This document shows, one piece after another, positions 23,005-34,649 of a DNA stretch of 64,000 nucleotides; position 1 is the first letter of the stretch, and every line of letters starts with the position of its first letter. The notes beneath the pieces are model-generated. The model saw nothing but the letters and a program-made list of their open reading frames with translations. It was not told the origin of the DNA and did no database searches. The translations under genes and the position numbers were made by a program. This DNA comes from Prostheceraeus crozeri. Lineage: Eukaryota; Platyhelminthes; Polycladida; Euryleptidae. The DNA lies in NCBI GenBank assembly GCA_907163375.1, contig CAJQUW010004729.1, positions 248,001-312,000 on the forward strand, given 5' to 3'.

Positions 23005-26000
23005 ATAAAATGGCACGATAAAAAATATGTGCAAGCCAACGTTTCGACAGTCACTATCAGCATCAGGGCGTAGTAAAAGTAGTTACAAGAGAGAGGAGTG
23101 GTTAATATACTGCTGTCTCAAGGCCGAGTATCCCTCAATCAATCAGCTCGTGTTTGCAGTTTAACTTAGGTTTGTACTTTTTGATGTAGTCGGCTTCACT
23201 TAGGCGTGTCTCTATTGGTGAATTTAGTTTATTCATGATTTTAATGTCAAAGTCCGTGATGGTCATTTTTCACTGATGAATTTTGTTCGCATGTTCAGAT
23301 AACGCACTGACATTGTTCGATAGCTTTAGGCTGTTTTCATGCTCTTTAAACCGGATGTGAAAGGGACGCGAGGTTTGCCCTATGGACATATCGCTACAGA
23401 ATCTGCAAGTTAAGCAGTAGACCACAAAACGGTCATCACAAACACGACGGTGATCAAGTTTATCGCAAAGATTGCAACTATTGTGCTTTTTAGAACGACG
23501 AGTTGAGAGGCATTGGCTAGACGTCTCATTAGGCTTGCGTATTAAGGTAGCGGGCAAATCATATTTGTATAAAAGTCGATTCAGTTTTCGATTGCAACTA
23601 TCACTAATGAAAGCCATAGGGCATTTTACGTTGTTATCAATATTATTTTTTTGTTTTTGTTTTTTCTATCTAGTATAATTCACACTATAGCCGTTGTAAT
23701 TCAAACAGGTGTGTAGACGTTCTACAGCATTATGCTCTAAAATGGGATTAGAACACCTATCGATGACGCGTTTTTCACTATTTTTTATAAAAGTGTCCTT
23801 CATATGTTGGGGAATCCAGCTATGCTTTTGGAGAGTAATGTTTGAGTGAGTGGTTTTAGAGAACCACTGATAGTTTGGATCCCTATTATCAATATCAATA
23901 GAGATATCAAGGAAATTGAGACTAGTATTTACGTCCGGGATTTCTATGGTGAACTTAATATCGTCATTGATAGAATTAAAAACTAGGAGGATTTTGTCAA
24001 AAATTTGATTGTCTCTATGAAACGGCCCCAGAATAACGTCATCAATGTAGCGCATGTATAATTTCGGGATAATATCTAATTCATTAAGGATGGCTAACGC
24101 TTCACTTTTCTATGAAATGAATAGTAATGATCGCGAAAGGAGGGCCATAGTGCGAACCCATAGCACACCCATGAATTTGAAGAAAAGTTTTGTCTTCGTA
24201 TTGTATTTCATAGTTATGAGCCACAAAAGAAAGGCATTTTTGGATATCTTTGATATCAAATTAAGACACGACACGGTCAAAAAAATTCGAAGGATCCAGG
24301 AAACGGAAGACGCCAAAGTTAAACAATTACCCTAGTGGAGAATCCTGTAAATAATTAGGTAATTAAAAGTCATGAACGAATGAATATAAATTAATACTGA
24401 CAACATAGAGTAACCTACTCTAGTATAGAGAAGATACTGAAATACGTATAAAGGCAAGTCTACTCAACTGAAGACGGTAAGGGAAATAAATTAAAACTCA
24501 TAAACGATTTAATTTTTTATCAAATAAGAACTGTAATAAGAGTTCGACTGTAATATAGTTAGACCGTAATTGTTAATACGATTCCAGTTTTCCTCGGCAA
24601 ATTTGATAACACTATTAATACCATAATCTATCGGGATGCTCGGATATAAGCTAACAATATCCAAAGAAATAAACGTTTGGTTAGAAGTTAAATCATTCTT
24701 ATCAATGTGGTTAAGGGAGCAAATAAGTGATTCAGTGTTAGTTAGGTGAGAGGGTACAAAACTCTACCAACTGATTCAGAATCTGAGTAACTAGCCAGTC
24801 TACTTTTTGAATAGGAGTGTTAATAGTAGACGCTATAGGACGCAAAGGGTCCTATATCCTAAATCTGTAGGTAATTTATGATCTTTAATAAGTGTTTTAA
24901 AATGAGCTGGTCTAGTGCCGCAAGATTTTAGTTTTTCGATTTGGGTATTGGTAAAATTGTATTTGCAAACACTGCTAAGAATTTTATTAGCTTGATTTTC
25001 TATGGTTTTTACTTTACTATAGTCGACTTGACGGTACGTCTTGCTATCAAGTAAAGTGTCAAGAGAACTTTTTGTGTAATTCTCAGCATTAGTAACGACA
25101 AATCTGTTGGTCTTGTCAGACGAAATGGCTACCAATTGATTATCTTTTAGGAACTGCTTCGTTTCCTTGATAGATTTGTTGATGAATTTGCAATTTTTAC
25201 TCTTTTTGGTAAAATTGATTTCATCTGAGATAACATCTAAAGCTTCATGTTTGAAAAGATCAATTTTAGTCTCAATGTCACTGTTCAACTTAGGTGGTAG
25301 GAAAACTCTATTCCTCTGAAAAGGAATATGGAAGTTACTACCGTTGATATCAACGCTGTTGTCGAAATGATTTTTTACTCTTAGTTTGTGTGTCATGATG
25401 TCTAAATCTATCTTGACTTTATCGATAAAATCACTGTTATTTAATAGAGGTGGAACTCTAAACTTTGGCCCTTTCTCAAGAAGGGCTTTAACATTGCTAG
25501 GGAGAGGTACTTCACAGTCGACTGTGACTCGACTGACCTGAACATCGAGCTGATCAGCCGAGTGAGACTCCACCCTGCGACACCAGTATTTATCACTGTG
25601 CTCATACGGAAAACAAGGCTGGTGCAAAAACAGTACGACTCGGGTGACAATGGATATCTCATACCAGTCAATACAGTCCATTTCTTCGAATGTCGTAGGT
25701 ATGTATTCTTCTCTTCAGCTTCGAGCATTTTGTCAACCATATCCAACAACTTCTCGATAATTTCGGCGGAGCATGTACGTGAAATTTTAAGATATTCATA
25801 TCCCCTCTTCTGCTCAACTTCATGCAGCTTGGACTGTATCTCTGAGATGCTTGCTCTGATTAGTTCCTTTTGTCAGGAATAAGAGTTTGCGATCAACTGC
25901 ATTTCTGTTAGAATTGACAGTCTTCGGGATCGCAGCGAACCAGTTGGAGATGAACTTAGGAATAATGCCATGCTTCAAACATGCTTGGAGGTACTGAAGA

Positions 26001-26038
26001 TCACACTCAGCTTTAATCTTCTTTTGAGATAATTTTTT
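23005..26038 (-). mobile_element. Penelope-like retroelement with GIY-YIG endonuclease, minus-strand arm
   Basis: From high to low coordinates the arm carries an N-terminal part (CDLQYLQACLKHGIIPKF), a middle part (HKLRVKNHFDN, then NRVFLPPKLN), the reverse transcriptase core with MRYIDDVILG near 24050, and a C-terminal GIY-YIG-type domain (CLTCRFCSD, then IGQTSRPFHIRFKEH). The 3' non-coding end holds CCCTGATGCTGATAG and GTCGAAACGTTGGC. It is broken. It forms a head-to-head pair with the plus-strand arm and is nearly identical to it where they overlap, so it looks young. Confidence 0.87.
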
Positions 26039-28978
26039 TTATCGATAAAGTCAAGATAGATTTAGACATCATGACACACAAATTAAGAGTAAAAAATCAT
26101 TTCGACAACAGCGTTGATATCAATGGTAGTAACTTGCATATTCCTTTTCAGAGGAATAGAGTTTTCCTACCACCTAAGTTGAACAGTGACATTGAGACTA
26201 AAATTGATCTTTTCAAACATGAAGCTTTAGATGTTATCTCAGATGAAATCAATTTTACCAAAAAGAGTAAAAATTGCAAATTCATCAACAAATCTATCAA
26301 GGAAACGAAGCAGTTCCTAAAAGATAATCAATTGGTAGCCATTTCGTCTGACAAGACCAACAGATTTGTCGTTACTACTGCTGAGAATTACACAAAAAGT
26401 TCTCTTGACACTTTACTTGATAGCAAGACGTACCGTCAAGTCGACTATAGTAAAGTAAAAACCATAGAAAATCAAGCTAATAAAATTCTTAGGACTGTTT
26501 GCAAATACAATTTTACCAATACCCAAATCGAAAAACTAAAATCTTGCGGCACTAGACCAGCTCATTTTAAGACACTTATTTATGATCACAAATAACCTAC
26601 AGATTTAGGATACCCTTTGCGTCCTATAGCGTCTATTATTAACACTTCTACTCAAAAAGTAGACTGGCTAGTTACTCAGATTCTGAATCAGTTGGTAGAG
26701 TTTTGTACCCTCTCACCTGACTAACACTGAATCACTTATTTGCTCCCTTAATCACATCGATAAGAATGATTTAACTTCTGACCAAACGTTTATTTCTTTG
26801 GATATTGTTAGCTTATATCCGAGCATCCCGATAGATTATGGTATTAATAGTGTTATAAAATTTGCCGAGGAAAACTGGAATCGCATTAACAATTACGGTC
26901 TAACTACAGTCCGTTTCATAAAAAGTGGATCATCCTAAAATTTGACTAAATAAAACATAAGTATGATACAGAAAGCATTTTTCATGTTATTTCATGTCCC
27001 TAATATATTTAAATTGATAAGCTATGATACCGTAATATTTTGTGGCCCTACCCTTATTGTCAATGACATTACCAATTCGTCTAGGCATTGATTCGATGAT
27101 ATCGTTGATTTTTGACTGATCTAACTTTCTCCACTCTCTTTTTAACAGTGACGTAAGTTGTGATACGCCATCTGTAGGTAGCAGTGAACGACGAACGTTA
27201 CGTTTTAGAATACTCCAACATTTTCTATGGGATTCAGATCAGGAGAACGAGCTGGCCAAGATAATGTCCTAAGCCCTAATTGAGACTTGCATAAGTTGAC
27301 TCTACTACTCCTGTGACACCAAGTCGATGGATCACCAAGTTGATCTGTCATTTGGCCAATGTTCATCGTAAAACATTCACATAGCGTTCAGAATTCATGG
27401 TTCCTTGCATAGTGCAACCATTTCAGTAACGATCAACTTTAACAAATCGCACGGCCAGAGCCCTCTTTACGACAGAGTCGAAAATCACCATCGATGCACA
27501 TTTGTGTTCGCAAAGAAAACCCTGACACTTTGCCTTTTGTGTTCTAGCTGAAAGCAATCAGGAGTGCTGCCAACACCACCGCAACGAAGTCAAGTTACAT
27601 TATTGTTGATGAATAACATAACAAAGGAAACAAATGTAATCTGTATCAAAGATATCCAAAAATGCCATTCTTTTGTGGCTCATAACTATGAAATACAATA
27701 CGAAGACAAAACTTTTCTTCAAATTCATGGGTGTGCTATGGGTTTGCACTATGGCCCTCCTTTCGCGATCATTATTATTCATTTCATAGAAAGTGAAGCG
27801 TTAGCCATCCTTAATGAATTGGATATTATCCCGAAATTATACATGCGCTACATTGATGACGTTATTCTGGGGCCGTTTCATAGAGACAATCAAATTTTTG
27901 ACAAAATCCTCCTAGTTTTTAATTCTATCAATGACGATATTAAGTTCACCATAGAAATCCCGGACGTAAATACTAGTCTCAATTTCCTCGATATCTCTAT
28001 TGATATTGATAATAGGGATCCAAACTATCAGTGGTTCTCTAAAACCACTCACTCAAATATTACTCTCCAAAAGGATAGCTGGATTCCCCAACATATGAAG
28101 GACAATTTTACAAAAAATAGTGAAAAACGCGTCATCGATAGGTGTTCTAATCCCATTTTACAGCATAATGCTGTAGAACGTCTACACACCTGTTTGAATT
28201 ACAACGGCTATAGTGTGAATTATACTAGAAAGAAAAAACAAAAACAAAAAAATAATATTGATAACAACGTAAAATGCGCTATGGCTTTCATTAGTGATAG
28301 TTGCAATCGAAAACTGAATCGACTTTCATACAAATATGATTTGCCCGTTACCTTAATAAGCAAGCCTAATAAGACGTCTAGCCAATGCCTCTCAACTCGT
28401 CGTTCTAAAAAGCACAATAGTTTTGCAATCTTTGCGATAAACTTGATCACCGTCGTGTTTGTGATGACCGTTTTGTTGTCTACTGCTTAACTTGCAGATT
28501 CTGTAGCGATATGTACATAGGGCAAACCTCGCGTCCTTTTCACATCCGCTTTAAAGAGCATGAAAATAGCCTAAAGCTATCGAGCAATGTCAGTGCGTTA
28601 TCTGAACATGCGAACAAAATTCATCAGCGAAAAATGACCATCACGGACTTTGACATTAAAATCATGAATAAACTAAATTCACCAATAGAGACACGCCTAA
28701 GTGAAGCCGACTACATCAAAAAGTACAAACCAAAGTTAAACTGCAAACACGAGCTGATTGATTGAGGGATACTCGGTCTTGAGACAGCAGTATATTAACC
28801 ACTCCTCTCTCTTGTAACTACTTTTACTACGCCCTGATGCTGACAGTGACTGTCGAAACGTTGGCTTGCACATATTTTTTAGCGTGCCATTTTATTAAAT
28901 CTTTCGGCCTACTATAGATGGAGTTGACTTTTAGTTTTTACCTCAGCAATAATGAACCTCCCGTTCAAAGCCATCAAC
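26039..28978 (+). mobile_element. Penelope-like retroelement, plus-strand arm, 5'-truncated
   Basis: It starts at TCGATAAAGTCAAGATAG, which lies well inside the element as judged from the minus arm. It shares the same middle, RT (YIDDVILGPF at about 27845) and GIY-YIG parts (MYIGQTSRPFHIRF, then KYKPKLNCKHELID) and the same 3' end up to about 28910. A Tc1-like fragment is inserted at 26907-27598. Together with the minus arm it lies between two copies of TAATGTCACCTA (22993-23004 and 28979-28990). The pair is broken. Confidence 0.87.
26907..27598 (-). mobile_element. Tc1-like transposon 3' part inserted in the Penelope plus arm
   Basis: It begins TA-CAGTCCGTTTCATAAAAAG, the CAGT start and TA of Tc1 elements. 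On the minus strand WPARSPDLNPIENV, then SLLPTDGVSQLTSLLKREWR and INDIIESMPRRIGNVIDNKG are the C-terminal third of a Tc1/Tc3-like transposase, ending at a stop near 26990. The N-terminal half and the other terminal repeat are absent. The minus arm of the Penelope pair shows the same place (GGTCTAACTATATTAC) without the insert. Confidence 0.75.
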
Positions 28979-28995
28979 TAATGTCACCTAGTGTT

Positions 28996-29225
28996 GTCCC
29001 GTTATTTTCGTGTCCTTGTCCACAAAATCCAATTTGATCACTCCTTCATGGTCCCAAAACATTTTCAACATGAAGGCCATTTTGTGAAAAGTTCCATGTC
29101 TCAAATTTCTTGCCGATCGTTCAGCGGGGGATTTCTTGCTTCTCAACTGTGTACTACTCCCATGAGCGCCTGCATTATCTGCCTGTTGCAACAGAACGAA
29201 ATACGCGCGACTGCACACTCCTCTA
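28996..29225 (-). pseudogene. Mariner transposase middle part, separated from its C-terminus
   Basis: On the minus strand KKSPAERSARNLR, then AFMLKMFWDHEGVIKLDFVD and KDTKITGQH match the central mariner motif (FWDxxGVIxxDF) before the second catalytic aspartate. The frame stops at the edge of the inserted CACTAGGTGACATGCC element. About 60 residues of the expected protein between this part and that at 21722 are missing. Confidence 0.7.
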
Positions 29226-29855
29226 TCATAAGTTACAAGATCAAAAAATCAACAGCGATCATCAAAAATTGTTTGAATTATTTCTCGATTTCCAATTTCA
29301 AATGATTGATGGTATAGAATTTTCATTACAATCAATTGATCGTTCAAGAACATCAATTTCAATTAATTGATTGAAAGCAGCAATACTAACTGCAATAAAT
29401 TTTTGATAGTCTCTGCATTGATTGAACATAAAGCCATCAAAATGCTGTTTCCATGAGATCAGGATGATTTCATTTAGCTTTTCACATTTGCCTGCAATTC
29501 ATAGCATTTTATCATGCATAAAGATGGTGCAGACATATTTTACAGAATTGGCGTTCAGAATTACTGTCGTTCTTTTTTCAAAGGTCTTATCTCGAGTGTC
29601 TCAAAACTCATAATGCATGATTAAGTTGTTCTATGACAGATATTGTTCTGGATGCAACATTTTTCAAGAAGTCAGATTAGTTCGGGCGCTGACACGAAGT
29701 TCTGCTGGATCAGATCGCCTGCTTGTCATTAAAAAGCCTAGATAAAAAAATTATACCCATTTCCAGTGGTGGAATTGTTCATTGTGGATTGTAAACACGA
29801 ATCTCTTGAGTTATTGACTGTTTATCAAAGTCGAAGAGGTATTTAATATGATAAG
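29226..29855. other. Intron 4 sequence without recognised gene
   Basis: AT-rich, with a short AATTTCAATTAATTGATTG block near 29350 like the tandem repeat at 21084. Nothing else was recognised. Confidence 0.4.
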
Positions 29856-30302
29856 TATAGGATATCACACTGATTTCAGTAGATAAACGCTGAGAATCTA
29901 CGAGTAGATTTTCAAACAGCGTTTATCTTCGGAAATCAGTGTGATGTCCTAATTTATATGACCGATATCTTGAAGGGAATAGAAATTCATAAAACTCAAG
30001 CGTTTAACACTGCAAATGTTGACAACATGAAAGACATGTTTAGTGGAACTTTCTCAAACTGTGTATTCAATGTCAAGTTTGAGAAGTAAGAGACAATGTG
30101 ACATGACTCATCATAGTATGATACTTATTGTTGATAAATTGTCAAAATTTGTTCAATTTACTAAATTCAATATAATAACCATAGTTTTCAATATTTTACT
30201 ATGGATCTATATACCCAGTAGAATAAACGATAATCTACCAGTAGAATAAACGATTATATTCTATCGCTAAATATCTACAATTCTACTGATATCGGTCATA
30301 TA
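29856..30302. repeat. Nested inverted repeats (hairpin within a wider inverted pair)
   Basis: An inner hairpin at 29856-29955 pairs GGATATCACACTGATTTC and TAGATAAACGCTG with their complements. A wider pair, TATATGACCGATATC (29956) and GATATCGGTCATATA (30288), encloses AAACGAT-rich short repeats. This may be a small foldback element. No coding sequence. Confidence 0.6.
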
Positions 30303-31492
30303 AATGTAAAAGAGCGCAACAAATGAACGAAGTTCAAGTGGATACAGACATCTTATTAAGACAGGTCCGTAGCCTATTTGTTGTAATAGCCATTGTTGAA
30401 TGAATCATTGTGCAAGAGTCAAAGAAATGCGATTCTGATCAATGATGATCACTCATATGGAAGATTCTATACTAATCATTAGACAGAAATGCTTTTTATT
30501 CTACAATCAATAACTCCAGAAAATAGTGATTATATAATCGTAATGGCACAATTTTTCTATTCGAAATACATGTGAATTTCTTTTCATGCTCTACAATCTA
30601 ATCCGACTGCCGCGCAGTTTTGTAGTAGTCAAGAGGTGCGCAATACTGTGTGGAAGTTTCTACGACCCCGGTCCCTGCACAGCTTCATGTTAGGTAGGAG
30701 TAAAGTTGATACTTTTATCAATCACTTGTATAATACAAAAGTTGCATGTTTTTAACTTGATTGCAATAATCAACTAAAATCGCAATTGCAATCAATTTCA
30801 CTGCTGAAATAGCAATCAAAGACAGTGGCGGCTCGTGCAGTTCAGCTCAAGTAGGGCGCAGCCTTAAGTTCATTATTTAAGCTCATAAGCTAATGTGGTC
30901 TCAGTTACAGCTAGCTACAATTAGTTATACTTAAGCCTTGACCTATATGAATGTGTCTAATTATGACATTATAAATTTGAATTGTTCCATTTGATTTAAC
31001 TAACTGCGATCCCTTCATAATAAAGAATTATTTCTATAGTGAGGACTCTCATTCAAGTAAAAATAGAAAATATGTTTGAATTCGTAAAAGGTAATTGAAA
31101 TTAAAAAATTATTATTAAGTTCTTTCATTCAATTTAATTTCAAATTATTCACAATATTTTAAAGCTAAATCGGTTTCAAGGTAAAAATATGTCAAGAACT
31201 ATTGAGTAACTTTTTCATTTGAAATTCGTAAGACTCCAGACAAGGTTTTGCGAAACGTTAACGTGATTCCTAGTTATTCGTAACCTTGGCGAGTCAATGC
31301 TTCTCAATACGAATTTTTCTTTTTATGAAATGCTGAGAGTCCTTCTTGAGAAGTAATCTGATTAAATTTCAATCGAATATACACGAGAGACATCAATGAA
31401 TTGAGATCGAATGCGTTTCGACTGCAGTCTACAATGCTTGCACATGTTTAATAAAATTGACGTAAACTTGACTTCCCAACACACGCTGCAGT
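30303..31492. other. Intron 4 sequence; one hAT-like end at 30825
   Basis: CAGTGGCGGCTCGTGCAG at 30825 resembles the conserved end of a hAT group. A similar TGGCGGCCCGTCC stands at 32661 in the same orientation, so the two do not bound one element. The rest is unrecognised. Confidence 0.35.
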
Positions 31493-31500
31493 GTTCCAGC

Positions 31501-32106
31501 CACAGAATTAAATATTTTGTTTATCTGCTTCGGTTTGCTGGAAGTGTGATTAATACGAAATTGACGGCACATAGAGGAACCTATTAAGTGGGCAAAAAGG
31601 AATTCCTAATACCTTACAGAGATAGGAAAAAAGTCGTGCGTCGCTTGCGGATTAATGTGAGTTCCAGCAAAGTGCTCCGATTGCCAAAATTCCTTCTGAT
31701 TCGAAGAATTCAGATCATTGCGCACAAGTTTTCTCCATATTGTTGGCTCTTCCGATTATTATTAAAGAAAGTAGCAGGCGTACGAAAATTAGTTCACTTG
31801 ATGATTTCACATCCTCTCCTCGGCATTTCTCACTGTGTAGTGCATACATTGAAACGAAGCCAAGACAGGGATGTGTGTTTTGGTCTGTGTGAAGTGATAT
31901 CACAGCACGCACGCATCTCTCACTGGCTCTGGTGTCCCCTGCTGACAGTTTATCGTTTGCCATTTCCAATAGCAAGTGATACACGAATTATCCATTCGAG
32001 AAGGAGCAAGTTGTCTAATTCTGTGAAGTACCATTTCGATATTAAGGTTGCATACAATTCTTCCTTTCAAGGAAACCGAAGCGCGCCAGATGAATCTAAT
32101 TCTGTG
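31501..32106. mobile_element. hAT-type MITE, CACAGAATTA family, copy D (606-base subfamily)
   Basis: Perfect 8-base duplication GTTCCAGC (31493-31500 and 32107-32114). Same length as copy C and nearly identical to it, apart from changes such as those around 31915-31980. Confidence 0.88.
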
Positions 32107-32398
32107 GTTCCAGCTAATAAGAATGCGCGAAACTGCACCAGAGGGACATCATGAGAGTGCCCCATCTCAGCACAATTTACGCGTGTGATGCAGCCAGAAA
32201 TATCTGATGTATGCAAATGTATGATCAGCAAAACCTGTATGAAACGAGGCGCATTTGCTGTGCGCCCCAACCACGAGACATAGGGACGGTGACGTCTGAG
32301 CAACTTGAAACGCGCTTTGATTGATGTGTTTGGGCATTCTTGGTTATTGGCAGGTTGAGCCATCGACTGTTCATTTAGCGTTCACTTAACTTGATGAT

Positions 32399-32606
32399 TT
32401 TTTTACGGATTTTACGTCACTTTTTTACCCCTACTGGAGCCTTGGACGGTGCTGACTTAAGTCAGACTTTGTTTGGAGCGTTGTGGTGCTTTGCAGTCCG
32501 GATGCCCTTCCTGCCGACTTCCAGTGACACTTTCCGGGTTCGACCTCTGGACCATGAGATCGCTAGTCCAAGTACGCAACCACTGTGCCACGGACACCAC
32601 TTAACG
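32399..32606 (-). mobile_element. tRNA-derived SINE, copy 1
   Basis: Read on the minus strand it has an A-box GTGGCACAGTGGTTGCGTAC and a B-box AGGTCGAACCCGG at tRNA-like spacing. A unique body with GCATCCGGACTG follows, and then an A-rich tail. It is flanked by a 19-base direct repeat GTTCACTTAACTTGATGAT (32380-32398 and 32607-32625), the mark of LINE-driven insertion. The internal boxes would serve as a Pol III promoter. Confidence 0.82.
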
Positions 32607-32639
32607 GTTCACTTAACTTGATGATGATTTATTTTAATT

Positions 32640-33240
32640 TTCTTTGATGTATTATCTAATGGCGGCCCGTCCATATGGGCGCCTGGGGCGCAGCCCTCCA
32701 TATGTCCTCATATTTTTATTCTAGCTATTAGAAGCTGCGAAAGGTAAGAACTTGAAAATGGCTGACGGAGTGATTTACGCTCTATGCTACTGACCATAGA
32801 GATCCGATACCGCTTGATATTAAAGAACTACTTTTCTCACTGTAATTAATCATTTCGTCATTGAAATTAATCAGGAAATTAATCCTGAATATTTAAGCCT
32901 GAGAGATTTTCTGGGATACCAATATTTTTGCCTGATATTCTGAGTTGTGTTGAGACAACCAATAATTCTTGTTAGACTTGACTGATTGTTGTACTGCAGA
33001 CATTTTCTGAGTTTCGTTCATTTGAATTTTCATAAATCATTATGAAATTGAATTCAATTTTGTATTTTACCATGACACGATACTGCTTTTATGCTGATAT
33101 ATAAGTACTACATCAGTACATTATATTTTTGTGCCGAATGATTATTAAGTTTTTTATGAACAACAGAATTCATCATTTTACAGTGATACGAATCATTTTA
33201 CCAAGCAGGTCTTTACGTAAGCAAGCATTCTACTTTCAGA
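32640..33240. other. Intron 4 sequence without recognised gene
   Basis: A GC-rich spot at 32660-32695 (GGGCGCCTGGGGCGCAG) is the possible hAT-like end mentioned above. Otherwise it is plain AT-rich sequence. Confidence 0.35.
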
Positions 33241-33244
33241 AACT

Positions 33245-33475
33245 GCTGTATTGCGCGTATAATTCAGTGCAAACAGTCAGATTCCAAGAAAGTCATAGAT
33301 AAATTGACCCGGAAAGACTGCAACTTTAAATAGGGAGTTGTGTCGATGTTTAGAGATGTGAACTAAGCCTGCTGATGATTCCTGATATTGGATGAAGTAA
33401 CAGCTATTCAGGACTGCTCCCATTTTTTTACTGAAGATGCATTTCAATATTTAATTATTCCATTTACAACTATTT
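33245..33475 (+). repeat. Dispersed repeat X, copy 1 (contains an empty target site)
   Basis: It shares AACTTTAAATAGGGAGTTGTG, GATGATTCCTGATATTGGATG and GAAGATGCATTTCAATATTTAAT-type blocks with 40975-41215 (reversed) and with 61040-61450. It shows the uninterrupted TTCCTGAT-ATTGGATG site that holds a MITE at 61110. No termini or coding part were defined. Confidence 0.7.
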
Positions 33476-33477
33476 AT

Positions 33478-33759
33478 TAGTCTATACGTGGGACGGACGG
33501 AGCGACCTCTTTGGAAGCGGATTGACAAACACCTTCCAAAATGGTGTTTGGCAGGACGATCACGCCCGAGATCAACGGCACCACCATCCTCAGCTGCTAC
33601 TCGCCATGCTTTGTCTTGCCCTAGTACGCAAGACAAATCGAACTTTGAAATCGTAAAGTCGTGTCGCACTCCTTTTGAGCTTCGCATATCAGAGGCGGTA
33701 TTCGCCTTACCTCACCAGTATTACGTAAATAATAAGAATTTCTTTTTGATTGTCAATTA
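33478..33759 (+). pseudogene. GIY-YIG endonuclease fragment, probably from another Penelope-like family
   Basis: YVGRTERPLWKRIDKHLPKW opens the frame and matches the YIGxTxRxLxxRIxEH block of GIY-YIG nucleases. It ends with FEIVKSCRTPFELRISEA and YYVNNKNFFLIVN before a stop. Penelope-like elements carry this domain at the C-terminus. It differs clearly from the pair at 23005-28978. Only the tail remains. Confidence 0.55.
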
Positions 33760-34450
33760 GTGTAATGCCTCTCTTTTTCCTTTTTTTTCCTTTCCCCTCT
33801 TTTTCCCCCTTTTTTCTTTTCTTTTTTCTCTTTTATTTACTTCCTTTACTTCCTGTCATGTATTATTCTTTACTATAATTAACTTACTTTGTTTAACTAT
33901 TTCCCGTCCATTGCTTGATGTACAATTTCTGTCTACATATCATTCATTTTGACTTTCCTTTCTTACTTTGCCTTAAGTGCGTTATTGTATCAGTGCATTT
34001 TCATATCTTTTAAGTGTATCGATCAATCCGTGTCACATGCCATCTCTATGCGTTCACGAAATTTCACTTAACCCATTGAATACTTCTTTATTAGTCACCA
34101 AAAGATTACGCAAGCGGTAGAAAACCATGATGATTAATTCAAATTACCAAATTATCAATTCATATGACCAGGCGATTAATTTCAATGAGAAAAAGAACAG
34201 AAATATCCGCCTACAATAACTGGAAAAATGCGCACAGCATGGGTTCGAACTTCGAAGAAAGAATGGTGAATTTCAATGGATGACAAATTTTTGTTAACTA
34301 GTGCCTTAATCTTGCAGTGAATTTCAAGGTTCGATAACGTTCTTTGTCAGAATGATTTGTAAAAATTCTTGATTGCATTAATTTATCCATAAATTAAAAA
34401 TCATTTCGATAAAATAATTTGAATATGCTTTATCTACAACAATTACGTGC
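33760..34450. other. Intron 4 sequence with pyrimidine tract
   Basis: A nearly pure C/T stretch at about 33768-33850 follows the GIY-YIG fragment. Otherwise unrecognised. Confidence 0.4.
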
Positions 34451-34475
34451 CAATGAAGCTTTGATGAAGCCTTTA

Positions 34476-34649
34476 CGTCTCTACTCCCCATACTTGGGGT
34501 TGTGCTGACATAGTCAGGCTTATGGAGCGTTGTAGTACTTTCAGTCCGGATACCCTTCCTGCTAACTTCCAATGAAACCTTCGGGGCTCGACCTCTGTGC
34601 CAAAAGATCGCTAGGCCAAGCACTTAACCACTGTGCCACGGAGACCAAG
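34476..34649 (-). mobile_element. tRNA-derived SINE, copy 2
   Basis: On the minus strand the A-box GTGGCACAGTGGTTAAGTGC, the B-box AGGTCGAGCCCCG and the body TATCCGGACTG match copy 1 throughout its tRNA-related and body parts. Possible imperfect flanking repeats are CCAATGAAGCT on the left and CCAAGGTGAAGCT on the right. Confidence 0.8.

Larger units (their letters stand above)
21723..28995. mobile_element. CACTAGGTGACATGCC-family MITE, copy 1, expanded by three later insertions
   Basis: The pieces 21723-21810, 22417-22992 and 28979-28995 align with the intact copy at 56879-57343. Shared blocks include TAAACATCCGTGG, GGACCTAAATTTCATGCTC (TTTCATGCTC in the other copies), GCGGTTCATCCGT and the end GTCACCTAGTG. 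The left terminal repeat is lost. It carries a 606-base hAT MITE, a Harbinger-type MITE and the Penelope pair, and itself interrupts a mariner. Confidence 0.65.

Noticed and set aside
30825-32695. Pair of CAGTGGCGGCTCGT / TGGCGGCCCGTCC motifs considered as the two ends of one hAT element
   Set aside because: Both motifs point in the same direction and no duplication was found.
32399-34649. Functional tRNA genes
   Set aside because: A- and B-box are present but the acceptor and anticodon stems do not form; the body, A-rich tail and direct repeats show SINE copies.
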